This document shows, in pieces, positions 30,094-37,745 of a DNA stretch of 37,862 nt; the stretch's first letter is position 1, and every line of letters starts with the position of its first letter. Source of the stretch: DATFWC01 sp045801465 (lineage in GTDB: Bacteria; Pseudomonadota; Alphaproteobacteria; Rhizobiales; Xanthobacteraceae). The DNA is taken from contig JBJMSU010000246.1 in NCBI GenBank assembly GCA_045801465.1, positions 1-37,862 of the forward strand, read 5' to 3'. The notes below the pieces were generated by a model. The model saw nothing but the letters and a program-made list of their open reading frames with translations. It did not search any database and was not told the DNA's origin. Position numbers and translations under genes: made by a program.

Positions 30094-31143
30094 ATGATGT
30101 CTCGGCCGCTTCAGGAAGGCGTCAGTCGCTACCTCGTCGACCGCGCGCGCTGGCATCCGCTGGAGCTCGCCTTCTGGGTGGTCGCCCTGGCGTCCGTATT
30201 CCTGCTCTCGGGCAAGCATTTGATCCTGACGGAGATCGTGGTGCTTGCGCTGTTCGCGCTCTCGCTCGACCTCATCCTCGGCTATTCCGGCATCATCTCG
30301 CTGGGACATGCTGCCTATTTCGGTTTTGCCGGCTACGTGGCGGGGCTCCTCGCCAAACACAACATCATCACCGAACCGGTGCTGGCGCTGATCGTCTCCG
30401 GCCTTGCTGCCGCGCTCCTCGGCTTCGTCACCAGCTTCCTCGTGCTGCGCGGGTCCGACCTCACCCGCCTGATGGTGACGCTCGGCGTGTCGCTGGTGCT
30501 GCGAGAGATTGCCAACCAGATCGATTGGCTCACCGGCGGCGCCGACGGCCTGCAGGGCATCGTCATGGCTCCGGTGCTCGGGCTGTTTCCCTTCGACCTC
30601 GCCGGCCACGTGGCCTACGTATACTCCCTGTGCGTACTGTTCATCATGGTGCTGCTGGCGCGGCGCATCGTGAATTCGCCGTTCGGCCTCTCGCTGCGGT
30701 CGGTGAAAGACAACCCGGTGCGCGCATCGGCGCTCGGGATTCCGGTCAACGGGCGCCTCGTGGCGATGTATACGGTTGCCGCCGGATATGCCGGAATTGC
30801 CGGCGCATTGCTGACGCAGACGACCCAGTTCGTTTCCCTCGACGTTCTCTCCCTGGAGCGCTCCGCCGATGTCCTCCTGGCGCTGGTGATCGGCGGCACG
30901 GGGTACCTCTATGGCGGCATCATCGGCGCGATCCTGTTCAAGCTGATGCAGGACTATCTCGCCAACCTCACCCCGCAATATTGGCAGTTCTGGATCGGGC
31001 TGGTGCTGGTGATCATCGTGCTCGTCGGCCGCGAGCGCCTGACCAACTGGACCACACCGGTGCGCGCGTTCCTGGCGCGGCTCGGACCGCGTGCGGCGCA
31101 TCCAGTGGAGACCGCGCCCGCTTCCACCGTCGACGAGCGTTGA
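30094..31143 (+). CDS. livM: LIV-type ABC transporter permease LivM
   Basis: The 349-residue membrane protein carries LivM features: FALSLDLILGYSGIISLGHA, AYFGFAGYVAGLLAKHN, RIVNSPFGLSLRSVKDNPVR (the EAA-like coupling segment contacting the ATPases), ALGIPVNGRLVAMYTVAAGY and LVIGGTGYLYGGIIGAI. It is the second permease of the system. Two ATG codons are adjacent (30094, 30097), the first preceded by GGCGGAGA. The livG gene starts three bases after its stop. Confidence 0.92.
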   Translation: MMSRPLQEGVSRYLVDRARWHPLELAFWVVALASVFLLSGKHLILTEIVVLALFALSLDLILGYSGIISLGHAAYFGFAGYVAGLLAKHNIITEPVLALIVSGLAAALLGFVTSFLVLRGSDLTRLMVTLGVSLVLREIANQIDWLTGGADGLQGIVMAPVLGLFPFDLAGHVAYVYSLCVLFIMVLLARRIVNSPFGLSLRSVKDNPVRASALGIPVNGRLVAMYTVAAGYAGIAGALLTQTTQFVSLDVLSLERSADVLLALVIGGTGYLYGGIIGAILFKLMQDYLANLTPQYWQFWIGLVLVIIVLVGRERLTNWTTPVRAFLARLGPRAAHPVETAPASTVDER

Positions 31144-31146
31144 CGC

Positions 31147-31899
31147 ATGGCGCCCGTGCTGGAAACCATAGGGCTGGTCAAGCGGTTCGGCGGCATCACC
31201 GCTGCCAGCGACGTTTCGCTGCAGATCGAGAAGGGCGCACGCCACGCCCTGATCGGACCCAATGGCGCCGGCAAGACCACGGTCGTCAACCTGCTGACCG
31301 GGATGTTGCGGCCGAGCGAGGGGCAAATCCTCCTCGACGGTCAGGACATCACCAACTCCGAACCGCACATGCGGGTCCGCCGCGGCATCGCCCGGACGTT
31401 CCAGATCAACCAGCTGTTCGCCGAACTCACCCCGATCGAGGCGATCGGGCTTGCCGTGTCCGAGCGCATGGGGACGGGACGGCAATGGTGGCGCCTGCTC
31501 GGCCGCAGGCCGGAGGTGGTGGAGGATATTATCGGCATCATCGAGCAGTTTCAGCTCGCCGATGTCATGTACGACCGCACGGCGATTTTGCCCTATGGCA
31601 AGCAGCGCCTCCTGGAGATCGCGCTGGCGATCGCCTGCCGGCCGCGCGTGCTCCTGCTCGACGAACCGGCCGCCGGCGTCCCCGAGGCGGAACGCCATGA
31701 GATTCTCACCACGGTCGCAAGCTTGCCGAAGGACGTCACGGTGCTGCTCATCGAGCACGATATGGATCTCGTCTTCAGCTTCGCCGACCGGATTTCCGTG
31801 CTGGTCAACGGGGCGCTGTTCGCCGACGGAACACCCGACGCCGTCGCGCGCGACGCCCGCGTCAAGGCCGTCTATCTGGGCGAGACGTTCGATGCCTGA
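31147..31899 (+). CDS. livG: LIV-type ABC transporter ATP-binding protein LivG
   Basis: A 250-residue cytoplasmic ATPase with Walker A GPNGAGKTT at residues 37-45 and Walker B RVLLLDEPAAGVPEAE. The signature loop is unusual, reading LPYGKQRLLEIALAI, where LivG proteins normally have LSYG(Q/E)QR and general ABC ATPases LSGGQ; LPYG variants occur in some aromatic-acid LivG proteins. The long insert LFAELTPIEAIGLAVSERMG after the Q-loop is LivG-typical. The livF ATG overlaps its last codons by eight bases. Confidence 0.93.
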   Translation: MAPVLETIGLVKRFGGITAASDVSLQIEKGARHALIGPNGAGKTTVVNLLTGMLRPSEGQILLDGQDITNSEPHMRVRRGIARTFQINQLFAELTPIEAIGLAVSERMGTGRQWWRLLGRRPEVVEDIIGIIEQFQLADVMYDRTAILPYGKQRLLEIALAIACRPRVLLLDEPAAGVPEAERHEILTTVASLPKDVTVLLIEHDMDLVFSFADRISVLVNGALFADGTPDAVARDARVKAVYLGETFDA

Positions 31900-32629
31900 C
31901 CTGCTCAGGATCGAGGGGCTGACCGCCGGCTACGGCGAAGCCACCGTGCTGTCGGACATTTCGCTTGTCGTCGCCGAAGGCCAGTCGGTCGCGCTGCTCG
32001 GCCGCAACGGCATGGGCAAGACCACGCTGGTCAATTCCGTCGTGGGCATTACGCGCTATCTCGGCGGCGCCATCCTGCTCGACGGCAAGAACATCGCGCG
32101 GCTGCGCCCCGACCAGCGGGCGCATGCCGGGGTCGGCTGGGTCCCGCAGGAACGCAACATCTTCAAATCGCTGACCGTGCACGAGAACCTCACCGCGATC
32201 GCGCGGCCGGGGCGATGGACGGCGGAGCGGATTTACGGGCTGTTCCCGCGTTTGCGCGAGCGCCAACGTAATCTCGGCAACCAGCTTTCCGGCGGTGAGC
32301 AGCAAATGCTGGCAGTCGGTCGCGCCCTGATCCTCAACCCGCGCATCCTGCTGTTGGACGAGCCGCTGGAAGGCCTCGCCCCCATCCTGGTCGAGGAATT
32401 GCTGGTGGTGTTGCAGCGGGTGATCCGCGAGGAAGGCATATCGGCGATCGTGGTCGAGCAGAATGCGCAGAAGATCCTGGGCGTCACCGACCGCGCCGTG
32501 ATCCTCGAGCGCGGCACGGTCGTGCATGAAGCCGACAGCGCCGGCCTCAAGGCGGATCGCACGATGCTCGAACGCTATCTCGGGGTCACGGCTATGGCCG
32601 GCCCCGGCCGCGCGGCGAGGAGGCATTGA
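31892..32629 (+). CDS. livF: LIV-type ABC transporter ATP-binding protein LivF
   Basis: The 245-residue ATPase starts MPDLLRIEGLTAGYGEATVL and has Walker A GRNGMGKTT at residue 37, the family phrase VGWVPQERNIFKSLTVHENL, a standard LSGGEQQMLAVGRAL signature and Walker B ILLLDEPLEGLAP. GRNGMGKTT and the DEPLEGLAP phrase are LivF-specific. It overlaps livG by eight bases and completes a five-gene importer. The last ten residues are basic (RAARRH). Confidence 0.94.
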   Translation: MPDLLRIEGLTAGYGEATVLSDISLVVAEGQSVALLGRNGMGKTTLVNSVVGITRYLGGAILLDGKNIARLRPDQRAHAGVGWVPQERNIFKSLTVHENLTAIARPGRWTAERIYGLFPRLRERQRNLGNQLSGGEQQMLAVGRALILNPRILLLDEPLEGLAPILVEELLVVLQRVIREEGISAIVVEQNAQKILGVTDRAVILERGTVVHEADSAGLKADRTMLERYLGVTAMAGPGRAARRH

Positions 32630-32654
32630 GCAAACACTGACGGCAATGCCGTGG

Positions 32655-32672
32655 CGTGGGAGGGGTCCCACG
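32655..32672. terminator. Hairpin after livF, weak terminator candidate
   Basis: CGTGGGA-GGGG-TCCCACG forms a perfect seven-base stem with a four-base loop 25 bases after the livF stop. There is no T run directly after it (the nearest TTTT is about 20 bases on), so termination would need a factor. It lies in the 174-base gap before the MetE-fold trio and may simply be a 3' end stabiliser. Confidence 0.35.
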
Positions 32673-32803
32673 GACCGATTCCGTGGCGTCAAGTTTTGTG
32701 GTTGACGGCCTCGGCGATCCCGGCTTCGTTTTCACAGAAACCGCGCTAATGCGCGCAAAGGCACCGGCGCGCGGTACCATCGAGGATTTAGGGAGGTTGC
32801 CTG

Positions 32804-33910
32804 ATGAAACGAACCAAGCCGCCGTTCCGCGCCGATCTGGTCGGCAGCTTTCTGCGGCCGGCCGCCATCAAGGAGGCGCGGGCGAAGCGCGAGAAGGGCG
32901 AGATCTCGGCTGGCCAGCTCAAGGAGGTCGAGGATCGCGAGATCAGGAACGTCATCAGGAAGCAGGAAGACGTCGGGCTGCAGGTCGCGACCGACGGCGA
33001 ATTCCGTCGCGCGTGGTGGCATTACGATTTCTTCAGCATGCTCGACGGCATGGAGCTCTACGAGCTCGACCACGGCATCCAGTTTCAGGGGGTGCAGACC
33101 AAGGCGCAGGGCATCCGCGTGGTGGGGAAGCTCGGGTTTTCCAATCATCCAATGCTGGAGCACTTCAAGTTCCTCCAGGCGAACACGCGCGTCACGCCGA
33201 AGATGACGATTCCAAGCCCGAGCGTGCTGCACTTTCGTCTCGAGCCCGGTGCCGTGGACAAACGGCTCTACGCCAGCAACGACGGCATCTTCGAGGACCT
33301 GGGCAAGACCTATCAGCAGGCCGTGAAGGCGTTCTACGACGCGGGCTGCCGTTACCTGCAGTTCGACGACACCGCGTGGGCCTACTTGTGCTCCAAGGAG
33401 GAACTGAGAAAGGCCAAGGAGCGCGGCATCAATGTCGACCGGGTGGCGCAGGACTATGCCGGCGTCATCAACCGGGCGCTGGAGGGCAAGCCCGACGACA
33501 TGATCATCACGACCCACGTGTGCCGCGGCAATTTCCGTTCGACCTGGATTGCCGAGGGCGGTTACGAGCCGGTCGCCGAAATCCTGCTCGGCGGGGTGAA
33601 CTACGACGGCTATTTCCTCGAATACGATACCGAGCGCGCCGGCGGCTTCGAGCCGCTGCGCTTCCTGCCCAAGGGCGACAAGATCGTCGTGCTCGGGCTG
33701 ATCACCTCGAAATCCGGCACGCTGGAAAAGAAGGACGACGTCAAGCGCCGGATCGATGAGGCGGCGAAGTTCGCCACGCTCGACCAGTTTGCGCTAAGCC
33801 CGCAATGCGGTTTCGCCTCGACCGAGGAAGGAAACATCCTCACCGAGGACCAGCAATGGGCGAAAATGCGCGAGATCGTGGAGCTCGCCGAAGAAGTCTG
33901 GGGGAAATAA
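32804..33910 (+). CDS. MetE-fold zinc methyltransferase-like protein, tandem copy 1
   Basis: The 368-residue protein matches the C-terminal half of cobalamin-independent methionine synthase rather than the full 750-residue MetE. It opens RTKPPFRADLVGSFLRPAAI and has TDGEFRRAWWHYDF and FDAGCRYLQFDDT-like DAGCRYLQFDDTAWAYL. The predicted zinc ligands are His238 and Cys240 (THVCRGNF), Glu273 (FLEYDTERAGG) and Cys335 (LSPQCGFAS). The spacing from Glu to Cys agrees with E. coli MetE. With no N-terminal domain it could be a methyltransferase using another donor, or an alkyl-thiol transferase such as the epoxyalkane:CoM type. GGGAGG precedes the ATG. Its neighbours are two close paralogues and LIV-type transport genes. 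Confidence 0.85.
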   Translation: MKRTKPPFRADLVGSFLRPAAIKEARAKREKGEISAGQLKEVEDREIRNVIRKQEDVGLQVATDGEFRRAWWHYDFFSMLDGMELYELDHGIQFQGVQTKAQGIRVVGKLGFSNHPMLEHFKFLQANTRVTPKMTIPSPSVLHFRLEPGAVDKRLYASNDGIFEDLGKTYQQAVKAFYDAGCRYLQFDDTAWAYLCSKEELRKAKERGINVDRVAQDYAGVINRALEGKPDDMIITTHVCRGNFRSTWIAEGGYEPVAEILLGGVNYDGYFLEYDTERAGGFEPLRFLPKGDKIVVLGLITSKSGTLEKKDDVKRRIDEAAKFATLDQFALSPQCGFASTEEGNILTEDQQWAKMREIVELAEEVWGK

Positions 33911-33913
33911 CGG

Positions 33914-35023
33914 ATGGCGCAAAGGACCAGGCCGCCGTTCCGCGCCGACCATGTCGGCAGCCTGCTGCGTCCCGCCTCGCTCAAGGAGGCACGCGCCCGA
34001 CATGACAAGGGCGAGATCACATCCGGCGAGCTCGAGGCGGTGGAAGACCGCGAGATCGAAAAGGTCGTCAAGAAGCAGGAGGAGATCGGTCTTCGCGCCG
34101 TCACCGACGGCGAGTTCCGCCGCTCGTGGTGGCATTTCGATTTCTATAAGGGCCTCGACGGCGTCGAGATGTATTCCACCGGCGCCGGGATCAAGTTTGC
34201 CGGCGTGGAAACCAAGGCGGAGAGCGTGCGGGTGGTCGACCGCGTCGGTTTTTCCCGCCATCCGCATGTCGAGCACTTCCGCTTCCTCAAGGACCACACG
34301 CGTGCGGTCGCCAAGATGACGATCCCGGCGCCCAGCACGCTGCACTTTCGCCAGGGACGCCAGGCGATCAGCCGGGAGGTGTATCCCGATCTCGACGCCT
34401 TTTTTGACGATCTCGCGGCGGCCTATCGCAAGGCCATCCGCGCCTTCTACGATGCGGGCTGCCGCTATCTGCAGTTCGACGACACCGCGTGGTCGATGCT
34501 GTGCGACCGGCGCGAGCGCGAGCATTCGCGCGAACGCGGGGATGATCCCGACAGCCTGCCGTCGCGCTACGCCCGCATGACCAATCAGGCGCTCAAAGAT
34601 CGTCCGGCCGACCTGACCATCACCATGCATTCGTGCCGCGGCAATTTCCGATCGACCTTCATCGCCTCCGGCGGCTACGAGCCGGTGGCGGAGCACTTGC
34701 TGGGCGAGGTCGATATCGACGGCTATTTTCTCGAATACGACACCGACCGCGCCGGCGGGTTCGAGCCGCTGCGCTTTGTCCCCAAGGGCAACAAGATCGT
34801 CGTGCTCGGCCTCGTCACCTCGAAGAGCGGAACGCTGGAGAAGAAGGACGATCTCAAGCGTCGCATCGACGAGGCGAGCAAGTATGTCGATCTCGACCAG
34901 CTCGCGCTCAGCCCGCAATGCGGCTTCGCCTCGACCGAGGAAGGCAACGTGCTTGCCGAAAACGAGCAGTGGGCGAAGCTCGCCATGATCGTCGAGCTGG
35001 CCGACGAGGTATGGGGGAAATAG
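33914..35023 (+). CDS. MetE-fold zinc methyltransferase-like protein, tandem copy 2
   Basis: A 369-residue paralogue starting three bases after copy 1. It opens QRTRPPFRADHVGSLLRPAS, keeps TDGEFRRSWWHFDF and DAGCRYLQFDDTAWSML, and carries the full zinc set in HSCRGNF, FLEYDTDRAGG and LSPQCGFAS. It is clearly closer to copy 1 than to copy 3 in FDDTAW, where copy 3 has LDEVNL. The conserved active site in all three copies suggests each is a working enzyme with a different substrate rather than gene decay. The tight spacing places copies 1 and 2 on one transcript. Confidence 0.85.
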   Translation: MAQRTRPPFRADHVGSLLRPASLKEARARHDKGEITSGELEAVEDREIEKVVKKQEEIGLRAVTDGEFRRSWWHFDFYKGLDGVEMYSTGAGIKFAGVETKAESVRVVDRVGFSRHPHVEHFRFLKDHTRAVAKMTIPAPSTLHFRQGRQAISREVYPDLDAFFDDLAAAYRKAIRAFYDAGCRYLQFDDTAWSMLCDRREREHSRERGDDPDSLPSRYARMTNQALKDRPADLTITMHSCRGNFRSTFIASGGYEPVAEHLLGEVDIDGYFLEYDTDRAGGFEPLRFVPKGNKIVVLGLVTSKSGTLEKKDDLKRRIDEASKYVDLDQLALSPQCGFASTEEGNVLAENEQWAKLAMIVELADEVWGK

Positions 35024-35029
35024 CACACG

Positions 35030-35145
35030 GTCGTCCCCGCGAAGGCGGGGATCCATGAACACCGACGAACGAAAATGGACACCGGCAACGCATTGCCTTC
35101 ATCAACCCGACCGTGGCTATGAGTCCCCGCCTCCGCGGGGACGAC
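35030..35145. repeat. REP-like palindrome (GTCGTCCCCGC type), second full copy
   Basis: The left arm GTCGTCCCCGCGAAGGCGGG starts at 35030. The right arm, ending CTCCGCGGGGACGAC at 35145, is its imperfect complement, with about 50 bases between the arms. The element occupies the gap between MetE-fold copies 2 and 3, so it splits an otherwise contiguous tandem array. Confidence 0.85.
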
Positions 35146-35177
35146 GGCCGGCTAGTGGGCGACACGGGGGCGTCTCG

Positions 35178-36284
35178 ATGCAACGAACCAAGCCACCCTT
35201 TCGCGCCGATCACGTCGGCAGCCTGTTGCGACCCGCGGCGCTCAAAGCGGCGCGGGTCAAGCGCGAGAAGGGCGAGATCACGGCGGATGAGCTGAAAAAG
35301 GTCGAGGACCGCGAAATCGAAAAGGTCATCGCCAAGCAGGAGTCGGTCGGATTGCAATCGGTGACCGACGGCGAGTTCCGCCGTGCCTTCTGGAACTACG
35401 ATTTCCTCGGTGCACTCGATGGGGTCGAAGCCTATCTGGGCGAGCGCAAGATCAGGTTTCAGGGGCCGCAACCGCGGCCGATGATGCTGCGCGTGACCGG
35501 GAAGCTCGGCAGCTTCAGCGGCCATCCGATGCTCGAGCATTTCCGCTTCGTCAAGGCGCACACGCGCGCCGTAGCGAAGATGACGATCCCGTCGCCGACC
35601 TCGCTGCACTTCCGCTACGGCCGCGATGCGGTGCCGGAGGCGATCTATCCGGCGATGGACGATTTCTATGCCGACCTGGGACAGAGCTACCGCAAGACCG
35701 TCAATGCCTTTGCGGATGCCGGCTGCCGCTACCTCCAGCTCGACGAAGTCAACCTCGCCTATCTGTGCGATCCCGCGCTGCGCCAGCAGGTGAAGGACCG
35801 CGGCGACGATCCGGAGCTGTTGCCGAGCGTCTATGCCGGCATGATCAACACGGCGATCTCCGACATCCCCGCCGACATGACGATCACCATGCATCTGTGC
35901 CGCGGCAATTTCCAGTCGACGTTCGTGGCGAGCGGCGGTTACGAGCCGGTGGCGGAGCTCTTGTTCAATACCATCAACGTGCACGGCTATTTCATGGAAT
36001 ACGATACCGAGCGCGCCGGCGGCTTCGAGCCGCTGCGCTTTGTCCCCGCGGACAAGACCATCGTGCTTGGGCTCGTCACGTCCAAGAGCGGAAAGCTCGA
36101 ATCCAAGGACGAGATCAAGCGGCGGATCGATGCGGCGGCCAAGTTCGTCGATCCCGAGCAACTGGCGTTGAGCCCGCAATGCGGCTTCGCCTCCACCGAA
36201 GAGGGGAATATCCTCAAGGAGGACGAGCAGTGGGCGAAGCTCGAGATGATCGTCGAAACCGCACGCGAAGTGTGGGGAAATTAG
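35178..36284 (+). CDS. MetE-fold zinc methyltransferase-like protein, tandem copy 3
   Basis: The 368-residue third paralogue begins MQRTKPPFRADHVGSLLRPA. It has TDGEFRRAFWNYDF, DAGCRYLQLDEVNLAYL, and zinc ligands in HLCRGNF, FMEYDTERAGG and LSPQCGFAS. The LDEVNL in place of FDDTAW near the active site points to a different substrate from copies 1 and 2; LDE.NL is the more usual form among such MetE-like proteins. The ATG at 35178 follows a GGGGG stretch; the frame is open upstream only through the REP-like palindrome. A LIV-type binding-protein gene starts 12 bases after its stop, so the two are probably co-expressed. Confidence 0.85.
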   Translation: MQRTKPPFRADHVGSLLRPAALKAARVKREKGEITADELKKVEDREIEKVIAKQESVGLQSVTDGEFRRAFWNYDFLGALDGVEAYLGERKIRFQGPQPRPMMLRVTGKLGSFSGHPMLEHFRFVKAHTRAVAKMTIPSPTSLHFRYGRDAVPEAIYPAMDDFYADLGQSYRKTVNAFADAGCRYLQLDEVNLAYLCDPALRQQVKDRGDDPELLPSVYAGMINTAISDIPADMTITMHLCRGNFQSTFVASGGYEPVAELLFNTINVHGYFMEYDTERAGGFEPLRFVPADKTIVLGLVTSKSGKLESKDEIKRRIDAAAKFVDPEQLALSPQCGFASTEEGNILKEDEQWAKLEMIVETAREVWGN

Positions 36285-36296
36285 CGGGAGGAAAAC

Positions 36297-37568
36297 ATGC
36301 GTGAAATGCTCGACCGGCGCGGCATCGTATGCCGTCTCGCCTCCGCGGCCGCCATGCTGGCGGTCCTGTTCGCCGCCGGGTCGGCGCGCGCGGCCGACCC
36401 GATCACCATCGGGTTCGGCATGGCGCTCACCGGGCCGCTGGCGGCCAACGGCAAGATGTCGCTGTTGGCGATGAAGATCTGGGAGGAGGACGTCAACGCC
36501 AAGGGCGGCCTCATGGGGCGCCCCGTCAAGCTCGTCTATTACGACGATCAGAGCAGCCCGTCGACCATCCCGGGCATCTATACGAAGCTGCTCGACGTCG
36601 ACAAGGTCGACTTCGCGGTCAGCGCCTATGCGTCGACGCAGATCGCGCCGGCGATGCCGATCATGATTCAGAAGAAGCGGCTGTTCATCAGCCTGTTCGG
36701 CACCGGCATCAACGACGAGTTCAACTACGACCGCTACTTCTCCATGCTGCCGACCGGGCCGACCCCGAAGCCGACCTTCACCAAGGGCTTGTTCAAGGTG
36801 GCGCTGGCGCAGAATCCGAAGCCGCAGAGCGTCGCCATCGTGGCGGCGGATGCCGAGTTCGGGCGCAATGCCTCCGACGGCGCACGCGAGAACGCGCAAA
36901 AAGCCGGGTTGAAGATCGTCTACGACAAGACCTATCCGCCGACCACCGCCGACTTCACCCCGATCGTGCGGGCGATCCAGGCCGCCAACCCGGATCTCGT
37001 CGTCATCTGCTCCTATCCGCTCGATTCCGTCGGCTTGGTGAAGGCCATCAACGAGCTCGGCTACAAGCCGAAGATGATCGGCGGCGCCATGGTCGGCCTG
37101 CAGGCGACCGTGTTCAAGACCCAGCTCGGTCCGCTGCTCAACGGCATCGTCAATTATGAGACCTGGATTCCGGCGCCCACCATGCAGTTCCCCGGCTCGA
37201 TGGAGCTGCTCAAGAAGTACCAGGCGCGCGCCGGGAGCGAAGGCGTCGACCCGCTCGGCTACTACATGCCGGTCTGGGCCTATGCGTATCTGCAGGTCCT
37301 CGGCCAGGCCATCGAGGACACCAAGAGCCTCAAGGACGACGTGCTGGCCGACCACATCCGCAAGACCACGTTCAAGACCGTGGTCGGCGACGTGAAATTC
37401 GGCGACAAGGGCGAATGGGCGGAAGACCGCATGCTGCTGGTCCAGTTCCAAAACATCAAGAGCAACAGCATCGACGACTTCCGCGATCTTAAGACGGAGG
37501 TGATCCTCGACCCGCCGCAATACAAGTCCGGCGACGTGATCTACCCTTACGCCGACGCGAAGAAGTAG
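36297..37568 (+). CDS. Second LIV-type ABC transporter substrate-binding protein
   Basis: A 423-residue exported binding protein with a signal peptide (LASAAAMLAVLFAAGSARAA) and a type I binding fold: PITIGFGMALTGPLAANGKM, NAKGGLMGRPVKLVYYDDQS, VSAYASTQIAPAMPIMIQKK, VAIVAADAEFGRNASDGARE and PDLVVICSYPLDSVGLVKAI. It differs clearly from the binding protein at 27811, so it is not a recent duplicate. No permease or ATPase genes follow before the window ends, so it may feed the LivHMGF complex at 29220-32629 or a transporter elsewhere. GGGAGG lies before the ATG. Confidence 0.9.
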   Translation: MREMLDRRGIVCRLASAAAMLAVLFAAGSARAADPITIGFGMALTGPLAANGKMSLLAMKIWEEDVNAKGGLMGRPVKLVYYDDQSSPSTIPGIYTKLLDVDKVDFAVSAYASTQIAPAMPIMIQKKRLFISLFGTGINDEFNYDRYFSMLPTGPTPKPTFTKGLFKVALAQNPKPQSVAIVAADAEFGRNASDGARENAQKAGLKIVYDKTYPPTTADFTPIVRAIQAANPDLVVICSYPLDSVGLVKAINELGYKPKMIGGAMVGLQATVFKTQLGPLLNGIVNYETWIPAPTMQFPGSMELLKKYQARAGSEGVDPLGYYMPVWAYAYLQVLGQAIEDTKSLKDDVLADHIRKTTFKTVVGDVKFGDKGEWAEDRMLLVQFQNIKSNSIDDFRDLKTEVILDPPQYKSGDVIYPYADAKK

Positions 37569-37646
37569 CCCACGAACAGCGTCGCAAAGGATTTGAATGC
37601 GAAAGCCCACAATCCGTGGAGGAAGGCAGGGCCGTGCCACTTGCTC

Positions 37647-37711
37647 ACCTCTCCCCGCGTGCGGGGAGAGGTCGGATTCCGAGCGCAGCGAAGGAATCCG
37701 GGTGAGGGGGC
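37647..37711. repeat. CCTCTCCCC-type palindromic repeat next to a DUF559 gene
   Basis: ACCTCTCCCCGCGTGCGGGG and the downstream GGATTCC...GGAATCC and GGGTGAGGGGGCG parts match the repeat family at 29038-29158. Two nested hairpins are possible: CTCTCCCCGC with GCGGGGAGAG, and GGATTCC with GGAATCC. It lies between the convergent binding-protein and DUF559 genes. Confidence 0.82.
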
Positions 37712-37745
37712 GCCGCCATTCGCCCAATCGCTTTGAACGTACCTC

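Noticed and set aside
32630..32803. Cobalamin or SAM riboswitch before the MetE-fold genes
   Set aside because: No B12-box or SAM-riboswitch-like conserved stretches are visible; only one seven-base hairpin is present.
34908..37727. A very long open frame (about 939 codons) on the minus strand opposite MetE-fold copy 3 and the second binding protein
   Set aside because: It is the antisense shadow of GC-rich genes with clear homology on the plus strand. It shows no recognisable domain and has His/Arg/Asp-rich residue composition typical of shadow frames.
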